This document shows positions 1 to 8,755 of a stretch of 64,000 nt of DNA, piece by piece. The translations under genes and the position numbers were made by a program. The DNA comes from Acidobacteriota bacterium (GTDB lineage Bacteria; Acidobacteriota; Vicinamibacteria; Vicinamibacterales; CAVVIG01), in contig QHWB01000041.1 in NCBI GenBank assembly GCA_003222395.1, positions 1 through 64,000 on the forward strand, given 5' to 3'. Within the stretch, counting starts at the first letter, position 1. Every line of letters begins with the position of its first letter. Below the pieces are notes generated by a model, which was not told where the DNA came from, ran no database searches, and was given only the letters and a program-made list of their open reading frames with translations.

Positions 1-9
1 GCCAGCGAC

Positions 10-19
10 GTGTTACACT
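10..19 (+). promoter_or_regulatory. Possible promoter/operator of the first toxin-antitoxin pair
   Basis: A perfect 9-bp palindrome, GTGTTACAC, lies 8 bp before the antitoxin ATG and overlaps a -10-like TACACT. There is no Shine-Dalgarno sequence before the ATG, so the mRNA may be leaderless. VapB-type antitoxins usually repress their own promoter, so this palindrome is the natural operator candidate. The window starts too close to see a -35 element. Confidence 0.3.
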
Positions 20-25
20 CGTGTC

Positions 26-256
26 ATGGGCGATACGCTCACGATTAGGCTCAGCGACGAACTGGCCGAGGCATTGCGGCGCGAGGCGCGCGAATCGGGC
101 ATCCCGCGGGGCGAGCTGGTGCGGCAGGCGATCGCCCAGCGACTCGAGAAGACCAATTCGGCATCGGTCATGTCACGGCACTTCGGGACCATGCGCGGCC
201 CGGCCGATCTGAGTACGAACAAAGCGTATCGGCGCGCGTGGACCAAGAAACGTTGA
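26..256 (+). CDS. Ribbon-helix-helix antitoxin (VapB/CopG-like)
   Basis: A 76-residue protein opening with TLTIRLSDELAEALRREA, the beta-strand and first helix typical of ribbon-helix-helix DNA-binding antitoxins; a second helix follows around residues 28-42. The basic C-terminal tail (about residues 45-76) would bind and neutralise the toxin. It overlaps the downstream PIN-domain gene by 19 bp, so the two are translationally coupled. Expected role: dimeric repressor of its own operon and inhibitor of the co-encoded ribonuclease. The family is clear from the pattern; the exact subfamily is not. Confidence 0.8.
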   Translation: MGDTLTIRLSDELAEALRREARESGIPRGELVRQAIAQRLEKTNSASVMSRHFGTMRGPADLSTNKAYRRAWTKKR

Positions 257-663
257 TCCACATCCTCGATGCCGGCCCGCTCATCGCTTCCCTCAATCGC
301 GACGATCGGTATCACGCGTGGGCGCGCGATGCGATCGCTCGAATCGGCCCGCCTTTTTACTCGTGCCCGGAAGCGATGGCCGAAGCCGCGGCGATGACAG
401 GGCGGCCGGCCGCGATCGTGGAAATGATCCATGCCGGCGAGGTCGTGTTGAATTTCGATTTGGCCGCTCAAGCGGCGTCGGTGCTGGCGTTGCTGAAGAA
501 ATACGCCGACCGAAAGATCGATCTCGCCGATGCCTGTATCGTCCGCATGACGGAGCTCGTGCGGGATTGCCGTGTCGTGACCGTCGATCGCGCCGACTTC
601 TCCGTTTATCGGCGGAACGGCCGCGATCTGATCCCGATCATCGCGCCGCCCGCCAGGCGGTAG
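238..663 (+). CDS. PIN-domain ribonuclease toxin (VapC-like)
   Basis: A 141-residue PIN protein starting at GTG inside the antitoxin gene. The acidic residues expected for Mg2+-dependent RNA cleavage are visible: the N-terminal Asp in ILDAGPLIA, a Glu in CPEAMAEAA, and the C-terminal pair in LADACIVRM and VVTVDRADF. Length matches VapC toxins (about 130-145 residues). With the ribbon-helix-helix gene it forms a complete type II toxin-antitoxin operon. The RNA target cannot be read from sequence. The 126 bp between its stop and the converging lipoprotein gene hold no clear feature. Confidence 0.82.
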   Translation: MDQETLIHILDAGPLIASLNRDDRYHAWARDAIARIGPPFYSCPEAMAEAAAMTGRPAAIVEMIHAGEVVLNFDLAAQAASVLALLKKYADRKIDLADACIVRMTELVRDCRVVTVDRADFSVYRRNGRDLIPIIAPPARR

Positions 664-789
664 CGTCTTCAACCGTCGAGTCCTACGCGGGCTATCGTGC
701 CGAGCAGACGCAGCGACGGTTCCTGCCTGACGGACGTTCGAAGTCGCCGAGGTGCCCGTGGAGACGAACGGAGGCCGCTCGGTCGAAGG

Positions 790-1170
790 TCACTCGACGA
801 CCAGCTTACCTTTCATCCCGAGATGACCCATGCCACAGAAGACGATGCACCGAAACTCGAATTCACCGCGTTGGTTCGCGAGGAAGCGGACCGTGACGGG
901 TTGACCTACGGGAAGTTCCGCTCGAATGCCGAATGGTTTGAGTTCGAACCCGTGCTTACGGTCGGTCGTCACGAGGTGGAGCTCAACGACCTGCCCTTGC
1001 TTGACGCGAATCTCCGCTGGCTCGAACTCGAACTTGCGCGCGTTCATCGTGAGCGTGACATCGGCAGGCCGATCTGCGGTGGTCGCGGATATGAGCCGGG
1101 GATTCTTGACGCCACAGCCCAGCATCAAGAAGCTGCTTGTGGCCAGAACCGCAAGATACGTTGAGCGCAT
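790..1170 (-). CDS. CuA-type cupredoxin lipoprotein (cytochrome oxidase subunit II-like soluble domain)
   Basis: A 126-residue lipoprotein: the signal peptide ends in a lipobox (LMLGC, Cys19), then a single cupredoxin domain. The copper loop CIVFCGMGHLGM has C-x3-C-x3-H-x2-M spacing, and an upstream His is present in DRKHGFEL. That is the ligand set of the binuclear CuA centre of cytochrome c oxidase subunit II and nitrous oxide reductase, unlike the single-Cys loop of plastocyanin. There are no transmembrane helices of subunit II and no oxidase genes nearby. Inferred role: membrane-tethered periplasmic electron carrier or copper carrier. A possible ribosome site (GAGAGG) lies rather far upstream. 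Confidence 0.75.
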   Translation of the reverse strand: MRSTYLAVLATSSFLMLGCGVKNPRLISATTADRPADVTLTMNARKFEFEPAEIRVKQGQVVELHLVTTDRKHGFELKPFGIRAELPVGQPVTVRFLANQRGEFEFRCIVFCGMGHLGMKGKLVVE

Positions 1171-1245
1171 GATCGTTCATATCCTCTCATCACGACGCAG
1201 GTGCCGCACGCCACGAAGATTCTGCGGCGACGCCGTCGTCGTGTG

Positions 1246-1692
1246 CTACTGCTTTTCGTATACGGCGTAGGTCGTGGACATCAACTCGCCGGCTTCGTTG
1301 TAGTTCTTGTACGTGTTGTTGATCGTCCTGCCGTCCGGCGACAGCACGTTGGTGATCACCTGGATCACCTTGCCGCCGCGCTTGTTGACGATCTCGTTCG
1401 TGCGATCGTCCGTCTTCCGGACCGCGGTCGTCTCGGTGCGCGTGTCGCCGCTCACGCGCTCGTCCTTGCCGTCGAACATCGTGTTGTACGTCCACTCGCT
1501 CACGCGCCCCTGCGCGTTGACGGCGTGGACCGTCACTTTCATCCCGCCGCTGCCGTACGGCTCGTAGGTCATGATGTTGATCGCCGGCGGCGGCGCATCC
1601 GACTTCAGCTTCCATTTGCCGATGCGTGGATTCGTCTGCGCCGAGACCACCGCGGCGAGCAGCAGCGAGCAACCGAGGATCCGCTTCATCAT
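1246..1692 (-). CDS. Small secreted protein of unknown function
   Basis: 148 residues with an N-terminal signal peptide (MKRILGCSLLLAAVVSAQ, cleavage near Ala-Gln). The mature part begins NPRIGKWKLKSDAP and is rich in short beta-strand-like segments (VTVHAVNAQGRVSEWTYN, VIQVITNVLSPDG), which suggests a small beta-barrel or lipocalin-like fold. I do not recognise a named family. It is transcribed divergently from the next gene across only 33 bp, so both promoters must share that interval. The start could be either of two adjacent Met codons. Confidence 0.65.
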   Translation of the reverse strand: MMKRILGCSLLLAAVVSAQTNPRIGKWKLKSDAPPPAINIMTYEPYGSGGMKVTVHAVNAQGRVSEWTYNTMFDGKDERVSGDTRTETTAVRKTDDRTNEIVNKRGGKVIQVITNVLSPDGRTINNTYKNYNEAGELMSTTYAVYEKQ

Positions 1693-1725
1693 CCGCCCAT
1701 ACTATTCCATGCTACATTTCGCGGC

Positions 1726-2349
1726 ATGCCATCGAGACTGATCGTCGTGGTTGGCGCCGCCGCGGTTGCGCTCGCGTCGACGCTCGCGGCACAGCAGCAG
1801 GACAAACCGCAGCTGCCGAAAAGCCAGATCCCGGATCTCGGGCGGCCGACGAAGGTGACCGACGAGCAGCCGCTCTTCAGCTTCGAGGAATACTTCCCGG
1901 GCAAATGGAACTTCGAGTGGGACGTCCCCGAGGGCGTCCTCGGTCCGTCGGGCACGGTCAAAGGATCGATCGTCTACAAGAAGATCGAAGGTCCCTTCTT
2001 CGAGGCGACGACGACGGCGACCGCGCCGTCCGGCGCGCTGACGATCAAGGAACTGATCGCGTATCGCCGCGAGGGGAAGACGGCCTCGCGGTACATCACC
2101 GACAGCCGCGGCTTCTCGTACCAGCAGATTGCGCCGGTCGGCGGCGATCTCGGCGGCTACTTCAACCTCTATTACGAGGGGTCGCCGTTCGCGTACAAGG
2201 GCAGGACCGTGCGCATCAGGAACGCGCTGCGCCTGACGTCGCCGCTGCGGTATCGCAACTCGGTCACCGTGTCGGTGGACGGAGGCCCGTTCACGAACTA
2301 CGGCAGCGCGTGGTACGAGAAGGACGCGACCGCGACGCGGTCGCGGTGA
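1726..2349 (+). CDS. Secreted protein of unknown function, DUF1579-like
   Basis: 207 residues with a clear signal peptide (MPSRLIVVVGAAAVALASTLAAQ). The mature domain carries EEYFPGKWNFEWDVPEG followed by GTVKGSIVYKKIEGPFFEA, a Gly-Lys-Trp opening and antiparallel strand pattern reminiscent of DUF1579/lipocalin-like secreted proteins; this resemblance is from memory. The ATG at 1726 is chosen because it starts the signal peptide; the open frame extends further upstream without initiation signals. A palindromic repeat follows directly after the stop codon. Confidence 0.65.
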   Translation: MPSRLIVVVGAAAVALASTLAAQQQDKPQLPKSQIPDLGRPTKVTDEQPLFSFEEYFPGKWNFEWDVPEGVLGPSGTVKGSIVYKKIEGPFFEATTTATAPSGALTIKELIAYRREGKTASRYITDSRGFSYQQIAPVGGDLGGYFNLYYEGSPFAYKGRTVRIRNALRLTSPLRYRNSVTVSVDGGPFTNYGSAWYEKDATATRSR

Positions 2350-2360
2350 GGGTGCAGAAC

Positions 2361-2389
2361 TGTGGCGCGGCCCTTTCAGGGCCGCCACA
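2361..2389. repeat. REP-like palindrome between convergent genes
   Basis: The core GGCCCTTTCAGGGCC is flanked by TGTGGC and GCCACA, giving a near-perfect hairpin in the 43 bp between two convergent stop codons. The same core recurs at about ten other sites in the window. At this position it could serve as a bidirectional transcription terminator or mRNA stabiliser. Confidence 0.7.
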
Positions 2390-2392
2390 TCT

Positions 2393-3607
2393 TCAAGTAC
2401 GCTCGAACGTACTTGGCTCACGCTGCGGGGTTTTCGCGAGGAATAGCGACGCGAGCGCGATGAGCGCGAGCGCTGATGCCGAGAAGAACGCGTAGCGGTA
2501 ATCGCCGGTCTGGATGAAGACGCGGCCGGCGATGGCCGGTCCGAGAATACCCGCCGCACCCCATGCCGAGAACAGCACGCCGTAATTGAGGCCGAGGTTC
2601 TTCGTCCCGTAGAAATCCGCCATCGTCGACGCGATCACCGAGAGCTGCGTACCGTAGCACCAGTAGACGAGCGCGACGAAGGCGTAAAAGGTGACGACGT
2701 TGGCGCGGCCGAGGAACAGCGCCGGCATCGCGAGGGCCGACAGCAGGATCATCGTCTGCAGCGTGCGCACTCGACCGAGCGTGTCGGACAACCATCCGGA
2801 GAAAATGCGGCCGCCGGTGTTACCGAGCGAGGTGACGACGAGCGACAGCGTCGCGACGGTCGCGCCGAGACCGGCGGCACGCGTGAACGGCACGAGCTGG
2901 CTGATCGTCATCTGGCCCGCCGTCGTGCCCAGACAGAACGCGACCCACAGCGCGTAGAACGTCGGCGTCGCGAGCATCTCGCGCGTCGTGAAGTCGGCGC
3001 GCGCGGCCGTCGCCGTGTCCGGTGGATGCCAGTTCGGCGGACGGTAACCGGCCGGCGGATTCTTGAGCAGCGCGGTACCGATCATCGTCATCACGAAGAA
3101 GGTCGCGCCGAGGATCTGGAACGTCGCGCGCCAGCCGACGTTCGGCACGAGCCAGCCGCTCGCGAGGGTGCCGAAGATCGCCGAACCGCCGCCGTAGCCG
3201 CCGACCATCAGGCCGACGACGAGACCGCGCCGATCCGGAAACCATTTCGATCCGACCGGCGTCGGCGTCGCGTAGCCGAAGCCGTTGCCGATGCCGACGA
3301 TGACGCCGTAGAAGATGTAGAGCATCAGCAGCGACGTCGTGAAGCTGGCGAGCACGAAGCCGGCGCTGACGAGCAGCCCGCCGAGAAACGCGCACAACCG
3401 CGGCCCCTTCACGTCCTGGATGCGCCCCGCGACGACGAAGGTGAGCGCGAAGCAGACGATGGCAATCGTGTAGACCCATGATGTCTGGGCGCGGTTCCAC
3501 CCGAACTCGCGCTCGAGCGGCGGCACGAACACGCTCCACGCGTAGAGCGATCCGAGCGCCAGGTTCATGAGGATTCCGCCGAGGACCGGCAACCAGCGAT
3601 TGGGCAT
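2393..3607 (-). CDS. MFS transporter, oxalate/formate antiporter (OFA)-like family
   Basis: 404 residues and about twelve predicted hydrophobic segments. It opens with RWLPVLGGILMNLALGSLYA followed by WSVFVPPLEREFGW, the typical start of OFA-family major facilitator proteins. It also has GIGNGFGYATPTPVGSKWFP in the first half and a long loop between halves (about residues 185-210). OFA members exchange small carboxylates or related anions across the inner membrane; the substrate here cannot be told from sequence. It is a single gene, convergent with the secreted protein gene and followed upstream (in transcription terms) by the TPR cytochrome gene. Confidence 0.8.
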   Translation of the reverse strand: MPNRWLPVLGGILMNLALGSLYAWSVFVPPLEREFGWNRAQTSWVYTIAIVCFALTFVVAGRIQDVKGPRLCAFLGGLLVSAGFVLASFTTSLLMLYIFYGVIVGIGNGFGYATPTPVGSKWFPDRRGLVVGLMVGGYGGGSAIFGTLASGWLVPNVGWRATFQILGATFFVMTMIGTALLKNPPAGYRPPNWHPPDTATAARADFTTREMLATPTFYALWVAFCLGTTAGQMTISQLVPFTRAAGLGATVATLSLVVTSLGNTGGRIFSGWLSDTLGRVRTLQTMILLSALAMPALFLGRANVVTFYAFVALVYWCYGTQLSVIASTMADFYGTKNLGLNYGVLFSAWGAAGILGPAIAGRVFIQTGDYRYAFFSASALALIALASLFLAKTPQREPSTFERT

Positions 3608-3651
3608 GGAGGGAAAAGTATACGCGCGCAGAGCAGCCGTGAAGGGCGGCG

Positions 3652-5595
3652 CTACCGACCGAGCGAGCGCAGGAGATCGTCGATTTGCCCGGCAAGCCGA
3701 GTCTTTTCGGCGGCTGTCGCTTCTTTCTTGGCGATGGCGGCGGCGTGAGTCGCCTCGTCGCGACGGCCGGCCGCAGCAAATGCCCGCGCGAGATTGAAGT
3801 GCGCTTCGGCGTAGACCGGGCGCAGCTGCAGCGCGCGTTGCAGCAGGCGAATCGCTTCGTCGATCTCGCCGAGCGCCACGAGCACGCCGCCGAGATTGTT
3901 GTGCGCTTCGGCGTTGTCTGGTCCGGCGGCGACTGCGCGCTGATAGTGGTCGCGCGCGTCCGGCACGCGGCCGGCGGCGAGCAGCATGTTGCCGAGATTG
4001 TTGTGTGCCGCGGAGTGGCGGGGATTGTAGCGAACCGCAGCGTCGTAGGCGCGCGTCGCGTCATCCGCGCGTCCGAGCGCTTCGAGCGCGACGCCGACGT
4101 TGTAGTGCGCGGCGGCCGATTCGGGCTGCAGCCGCCGCACCGCTTCGAAATGCTCGAGCGCGCGATCGGGCCGGCCGAGCTCGAGGTACAGAACGGCCGC
4201 GTCGTTGCGAAGGTTGACGTGCGCCGGCTCCCGCGCGATCAGCGCTTCGCAGCCGATCGCGTCTTCGGTCGCCATCTTCCGGCGGATGTCCGCGGCGAGA
4301 CGCTCACGATCGGCGTTGGATCTCGTCGTCACCTGCAGCCACACATCGGCCATCTCGTCCGACGATCGCCAGCCCCATGCGACGCGAGCGGCCGGGTGCA
4401 GTGGATTGCGCGCGTTGGCGTCGGAGTTGTCGAAGACGTACTCGGTCGTGATTCGCGTTCCGGCCGGCAAAGGGACCGGTGACGCGAAGCGATATTGATC
4501 CTGCCAGTTGAAATCCCAGTTGCTGATCGAGATGAGCGATCGCGTTGCGCCGTCCGGCGCCGCGGCCCGCGCGCGCACCTCGCGCGCGCGATAATGCGCG
4601 TGCGGCTGGATCGCTTCGACGTCGACGTCGGTCGGCAGCACGTAGGAGTCGGTCACGAGGTACGACGGTTCTCCCGCGGGAATATCGAGGCTCTGACGCC
4701 CGAGCCGCAGCATCACAGGCGTCGATGCCGGCGGGCCGCTGGTGAAATACAACCCAATCTTCGGTTGCACGCGCTCGAGTCGCCCCGTCGGCCGCAGGTG
4801 CAGCTGGACGACGAAATCGGTTCCCGCGTTCAACTGCCAGCCGCGCCCGGCCGGCGCGAGCGGCGCCATCTGGCCGGGCGTCCATCCAAGGAAGTGGCCG
4901 TCGGGATAATCGGCGGACTTGAGAACGACGCCCTCGTAGCCCGGCTCCGGATCCGCCTCGTCGAGCTCGCGCGACGCGGACGTGCGGTCGATGCGGATGT
5001 TCGCGTGATGCACGGCGCGGCTGCCCGGCAGGAACTCGAGGCCGCGGACGTAACGCGTCCCGTCGACGGGAATCGCGGCCACGAAGTTGCGGAACACATC
5101 GCCGCCGTCGGCGCGAAGCGCGTAATCGGCCAACGTGACGATGAGATCGGGCACGCCGAGCTGCCAGCCGCCGTGGAATGCAGGCGGCGCTCGCCGATCG
5201 CCGCCGTCGCCTTCCGCCGCGCCTTCGTCGACCCAGCGCGACAGCTGATCGATTTCGCGATCGCTCAGCCGCCGTTCGCCGACGAACGGACCCGATCCCG
5301 CATCCGGCTTCCACGGCGGCATGTATCGACGGCGCGTCACTTCGGCGATCTGTCGCGCGTGCGCCTTCGCGTCGGCGAAGGTGACCAGGCTGAACGGCGC
5401 GGGTCCGTCGGGATGATGACAGCTCGCGCAGCGCGTCCAGAGGATCGGCGCGACGTCGCGGTTGAATGTGATGTTCGCGTCGACGAGCGACGCATGCGGG
5501 GCGGCCCTTTCAGGGCCGCCGAGGCGGGGCTGAAAGCCCCGCCCCACAACAACGGCCATCGCGATGATCGCCAACGCGTTGGATCGCGCGGTCAC
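3652..5595 (-). CDS. Exported fusion: c-type cytochrome, PHM/DBH-like copper domain, TPR repeats
   Basis: 647 residues. After a signal peptide comes a mono-haem cytochrome segment (CASCHH, Cys56-His60), then a region like copper type II ascorbate-dependent monooxygenases with an HH pair (196-197), a single LH (266) and HAH (332-334), then about six TPR repeats (roughly 430-640). Two relatives in this window keep HxH at the second site and a Met after the third. Here these are QLH and Arg, so the copper sites look incomplete. Residues 17-35, between signal peptide and haem domain, are encoded by a REP-like repeat. The stop codon lies in another REP-like sequence. Role: periplasmic redox or scaffold protein (inference). 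Confidence 0.75.
   Translation of the reverse strand: MTARSNALAIIAMAVVVGRGFQPRLGGPERAAPHASLVDANITFNRDVAPILWTRCASCHHPDGPAPFSLVTFADAKAHARQIAEVTRRRYMPPWKPDAGSGPFVGERRLSDREIDQLSRWVDEGAAEGDGGDRRAPPAFHGGWQLGVPDLIVTLADYALRADGGDVFRNFVAAIPVDGTRYVRGLEFLPGSRAVHHANIRIDRTSASRELDEADPEPGYEGVVLKSADYPDGHFLGWTPGQMAPLAPAGRGWQLNAGTDFVVQLHLRPTGRLERVQPKIGLYFTSGPPASTPVMLRLGRQSLDIPAGEPSYLVTDSYVLPTDVDVEAIQPHAHYRAREVRARAAAPDGATRSLISISNWDFNWQDQYRFASPVPLPAGTRITTEYVFDNSDANARNPLHPAARVAWGWRSSDEMADVWLQVTTRSNADRERLAADIRRKMATEDAIGCEALIAREPAHVNLRNDAAVLYLELGRPDRALEHFEAVRRLQPESAAAHYNVGVALEALGRADDATRAYDAAVRYNPRHSAAHNNLGNMLLAAGRVPDARDHYQRAVAAGPDNAEAHNNLGGVLVALGEIDEAIRLLQRALQLRPVYAEAHFNLARAFAAAGRRDEATHAAAIAKKEATAAEKTRLAGQIDDLLRSLGR
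5497..5548. repeat. Pair of REP-like hairpins inside a coding sequence
   Basis: Two adjacent palindromes, GGCGGCCCTTTCAGGGCCGCC and GGCGGGGCTGAAAGCCCCGCC (each shown with one arm pairing to the other), lie within the 5' end of the cytochrome-TPR gene. They encode residues of the short linker between signal peptide and haem domain, and the reading frame is kept. Same family as the intergenic repeats. Confidence 0.75.
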
Positions 5596-5675
5596 GGCGA
5601 CGTCAGTATAGCGGTTCGTTTGCTTGACCCTCGTCTGCCGCGGGCGTATCGTCAGCGCGATTTCCAGGAGGGGCT

Positions 5676-8675
5676 ATGAGGACGATCGCGCGTGGTCTCG
5701 TGGTCGTGGCGTGCCTCGTCATGGCGCCGACGATGGCGTTCGCACAGGCGAGCGCGATTGCAGGGGTGGTTCGCGACGGGACGGGCGCGGTGATGCCCGG
5801 CGTCACCGTCGAGGCGAGCAGCCCGGTGCTGATCGAACGCGTGCGCTCGGTCGTCACCGACGAGAAGGGCCAATACAAGATCGTCGACCTGCGGCCCGGC
5901 ACGTACACGGTTACGTTCAGCCTGCCTGGATTTTCCACAGTCAAGCGCGAAGGCATCGAGCTGACCGCCGACTTCACGGCGCCGGTGAACGCCGACATGC
6001 GGGTCGGGCAGATCGAAGAGACGGTCACCGTCACCGGCGCGTCGCCGGTCGTCGACACGCAGGGCGTCGTCCGGCGCGCGGTGGTCACGAAGGACACGAT
6101 CGACGCGATGCCGACGTCGAAGAACTGGTCGACGATCGGGGTCATGACGATCGGCGTGAGCAGCAACCAGAACGACGTCGGCGGCACGGCGGGCGAGCAT
6201 CAGAATCAGCTGAAGGCGCACGGCGGATCCTTCAACGATCGTCTGGTGCAGCTCGACGGTCTGATGATCGCGAACATGGCGTGCAACTACTCGTGCGTCG
6301 GCGTGTCGACCAACGACGCCTCGACGCAGGAGCTGAGCTACGAGCTCGGTGCGATTTCAGCCGAAACGGGCGGCGGCGGCGTTCGTGTGAACATCATTCC
6401 GAAGGAAGGCGGCAACACCTTCAGCGGATCCGCGTTCTTCAACTACGCGACGCACAACTGGCAGTCGAACAACCTGACGTCCGATCTCAAGGCGCAGGGC
6501 GTGACGTCGACCGATACGATCGATCATCTCTACGACACGAGCTTCGCGTTCGGCGGTCCGATCAAACGCGACAAGGTGTGGTTCTGGACGGCGCATCGGT
6601 ACTGGGGCTACAAGATTTTCCGCACCGACTCCTATTACGAGACGAATCCCTTCGATCTCGTCTATCAGCCGGATCTCACGAGACCGGGCGCCGACAGCCA
6701 GCCGAACATCAGCGACGACGTGCGGTTGACGTGGCAGATGTCGCCGCGCAACAAGCTGTCGGCGTACTACAACTTCGCGCCGCGCCAGACGCACTTGTGG
6801 AACCTGAGCCGCACCACGCAGGCCGATGCGGCGCAGCTGCAGCGCGTGAACCCGAATCACTTCGAGACGCTCACGTATCGGTCGACGATCAGCAGCCGTA
6901 TGCTGTTCGAGGCGGCCGCCGGCAACCTGACCGAGGACTGGACGCGCGAGCCCAACCCCGAATCGGAAACCTCGCTCCTCTATCCGGTGACCGAGGCGAA
7001 CACGGGCGTCAACTTCCGCGCGTACAGCGGCAACTACTCCCACAACATCACGTCGCTTCGTTCGTACCGCAGCGCGCTGTCCTACATCACCGGATCGCAT
7101 GCGTTCAAGGTCGGGTTCAACATGCAGCAGGGACCGAGCCGCACGAACGTGTGGACGACCTACGACTCGGCGCTGACCGTGCGCGGCGGCCAGCCGCTGC
7201 AGGTGACCGTGCGGACCACGCCGTACACGAACCTCGAGCAGCTCGTCGCCGATCTCGGCGTCTTCGCGCAGGACACCTGGACGCTCAACAAGTTCACGTT
7301 CAACCTTGGCGTCCGTTTCGACTATCTGAACAACCGCGTGCCGGCGCAGTCGGCGGTCGGCGGCACGTGGATCGGTCCGCGGCAGTTCGACGAGATCGAG
7401 AACGTGCCGGACTGGAAGGACATCGGACCGCGTTTCGGCATCGCATACGATCTCTTCGGCAACGGCAAGACGGCGCTCAAGGCGACGTTGAGCCGCTACG
7501 TGCAGACGACGACCGTCGGCTTCGCACGACAGGTGAACCCGCTCCTCATCAACAATTCGACGACGCGCAACTGGACGGATGTGAACGGCGATGGCCTTCC
7601 GCAGGTGTCGCCCGGCTGCAGCTATCCGAGCGCCGGCTGCGAGCTGAGCGCGCCGGCCAACAACGCGTTCGGCACGACGTTGACGACCACGCATTTCGAT
7701 CCCGAACTGGAGACCGGCTGGTTCAAGCGCCGCAACAACTGGGAGGTATCGAGCAGCATCACGCAGGAAATCCGGTCGAACGTGTCGGCCGAAGTGGCCT
7801 TCTTCCGTCGCGCGCAGGGACACTTCCAGATCACCGACAATCAGGTCGTGGCGCCGGCCGACTTCCAGTCGTTCTGCGTCACGGCGCCGTCCGACCCGCG
7901 ACTGCCGTCGGGCGTGAGCGGCCAGCAGATCTGCGGCCTCTCCGATCAGACGCCGGCCTCGTTCGCGCGCGTGCCGAACGTCGACAATCTCGTCACGTTC
8001 GCCGACAACTACGGCAAGCAGGTCGAGATCTTCAACGGGATCGATACGTCGGTGAACGCGCGGCTCCGCCGCGGCGTGTTCCTCAGCGGCGGCGTCGCGA
8101 GCGGCGACATCCATCAGAACGAATGCGGCGTCCGCATCGACAATCCGAGCCAGCGCGTCGTCGCGCTGCCGGGCGGCGGGGCGACGACGTTCGACACGTT
8201 CTGCGACTGGCACACGGGCTGGCTCACGCAAGTCAAGGCGTCAGGGTCGTACACGCTGCCGTGGCAGGAGGTTCAGCTCGGCGCCGTGCTGCAGAACCTT
8301 CCGGGCCAGCCCATTCTTGCCGCGTGGACGTTCACGAGCGCCGAGGCGCGGCCATCGCTTGGACGAAATCTGACGGGCGCCGCGTCGCGCACGCTCAATC
8401 TCATCGAGCCGGGAACGATGTACACCCCGCGGCGCACGCAAGTCGACGTGCGCATCTCGAAGGCCATCCGGCTGCAGGGCTCGCGGCGGCTGCAGGCGAT
8501 GGTCGACATCTTCAACGCGTTCAATTCAAACGCCGCCGTCGGCGCGACGTCTCAGGCAGGGGAGCCGCCGCCCGCGATCAACACGACCTACTCGCCGACC
8601 TCGGCCGAATGGCTGAAGCCGTTCAACATCCTCCAGGGACGCTATGTGAAGATCGGAGCTCAGCTCACGTTTTAA
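5676..8675 (+). CDS. TonB-dependent receptor with N-terminal regulatory-like domain (Oar type)
   Basis: 999 residues. A signal peptide is followed by a carboxypeptidase-regulatory-like fold (AIAGVVRDGTGAVMPGVTVE to about residue 110), then a plug domain and a long beta-barrel ending in the aromatic terminus LTF. Oar-type receptors sit in the outer membrane and import large or scarce ligands, or move proteins, using TonB energy; the ligand is unknown. A strong ribosome site (AGGAGGGG) precedes the ATG. No TonB/ExbBD or substrate-processing enzyme sits next to it. The 80 bp upstream separate it from the divergent cytochrome-TPR gene. Confidence 0.88.
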   Translation: MRTIARGLVVVACLVMAPTMAFAQASAIAGVVRDGTGAVMPGVTVEASSPVLIERVRSVVTDEKGQYKIVDLRPGTYTVTFSLPGFSTVKREGIELTADFTAPVNADMRVGQIEETVTVTGASPVVDTQGVVRRAVVTKDTIDAMPTSKNWSTIGVMTIGVSSNQNDVGGTAGEHQNQLKAHGGSFNDRLVQLDGLMIANMACNYSCVGVSTNDASTQELSYELGAISAETGGGGVRVNIIPKEGGNTFSGSAFFNYATHNWQSNNLTSDLKAQGVTSTDTIDHLYDTSFAFGGPIKRDKVWFWTAHRYWGYKIFRTDSYYETNPFDLVYQPDLTRPGADSQPNISDDVRLTWQMSPRNKLSAYYNFAPRQTHLWNLSRTTQADAAQLQRVNPNHFETLTYRSTISSRMLFEAAAGNLTEDWTREPNPESETSLLYPVTEANTGVNFRAYSGNYSHNITSLRSYRSALSYITGSHAFKVGFNMQQGPSRTNVWTTYDSALTVRGGQPLQVTVRTTPYTNLEQLVADLGVFAQDTWTLNKFTFNLGVRFDYLNNRVPAQSAVGGTWIGPRQFDEIENVPDWKDIGPRFGIAYDLFGNGKTALKATLSRYVQTTTVGFARQVNPLLINNSTTRNWTDVNGDGLPQVSPGCSYPSAGCELSAPANNAFGTTLTTTHFDPELETGWFKRRNNWEVSSSITQEIRSNVSAEVAFFRRAQGHFQITDNQVVAPADFQSFCVTAPSDPRLPSGVSGQQICGLSDQTPASFARVPNVDNLVTFADNYGKQVEIFNGIDTSVNARLRRGVFLSGGVASGDIHQNECGVRIDNPSQRVVALPGGGATTFDTFCDWHTGWLTQVKASGSYTLPWQEVQLGAVLQNLPGQPILAAWTFTSAEARPSLGRNLTGAASRTLNLIEPGTMYTPRRTQVDVRISKAIRLQGSRRLQAMVDIFNAFNSNAAVGATSQAGEPPPAINTTYSPTSAEWLKPFNILQGRYVKIGAQLTF

Positions 8676-8755
8676 CGGCCTGCCCGTGCCGTGACGACGA
8701 CAAAATTTGAGTTTTCCGTGGTTTCGTGTGCTCTGTGGTCAATTCTGGCCGCGCG

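Noticed and set aside
790-1170. Nitrous oxide reductase fragment
   Set aside because: The CuA loop is shared, but length, lipobox and absence of the propeller domain or nos genes do not support it.
6357-8231. Long minus-strand open frame across the TonB receptor gene
   Set aside because: Composition is Arg/Ala/Val biased with no motif, and the plus strand encodes a complete receptor with signal peptide and ribosome site.
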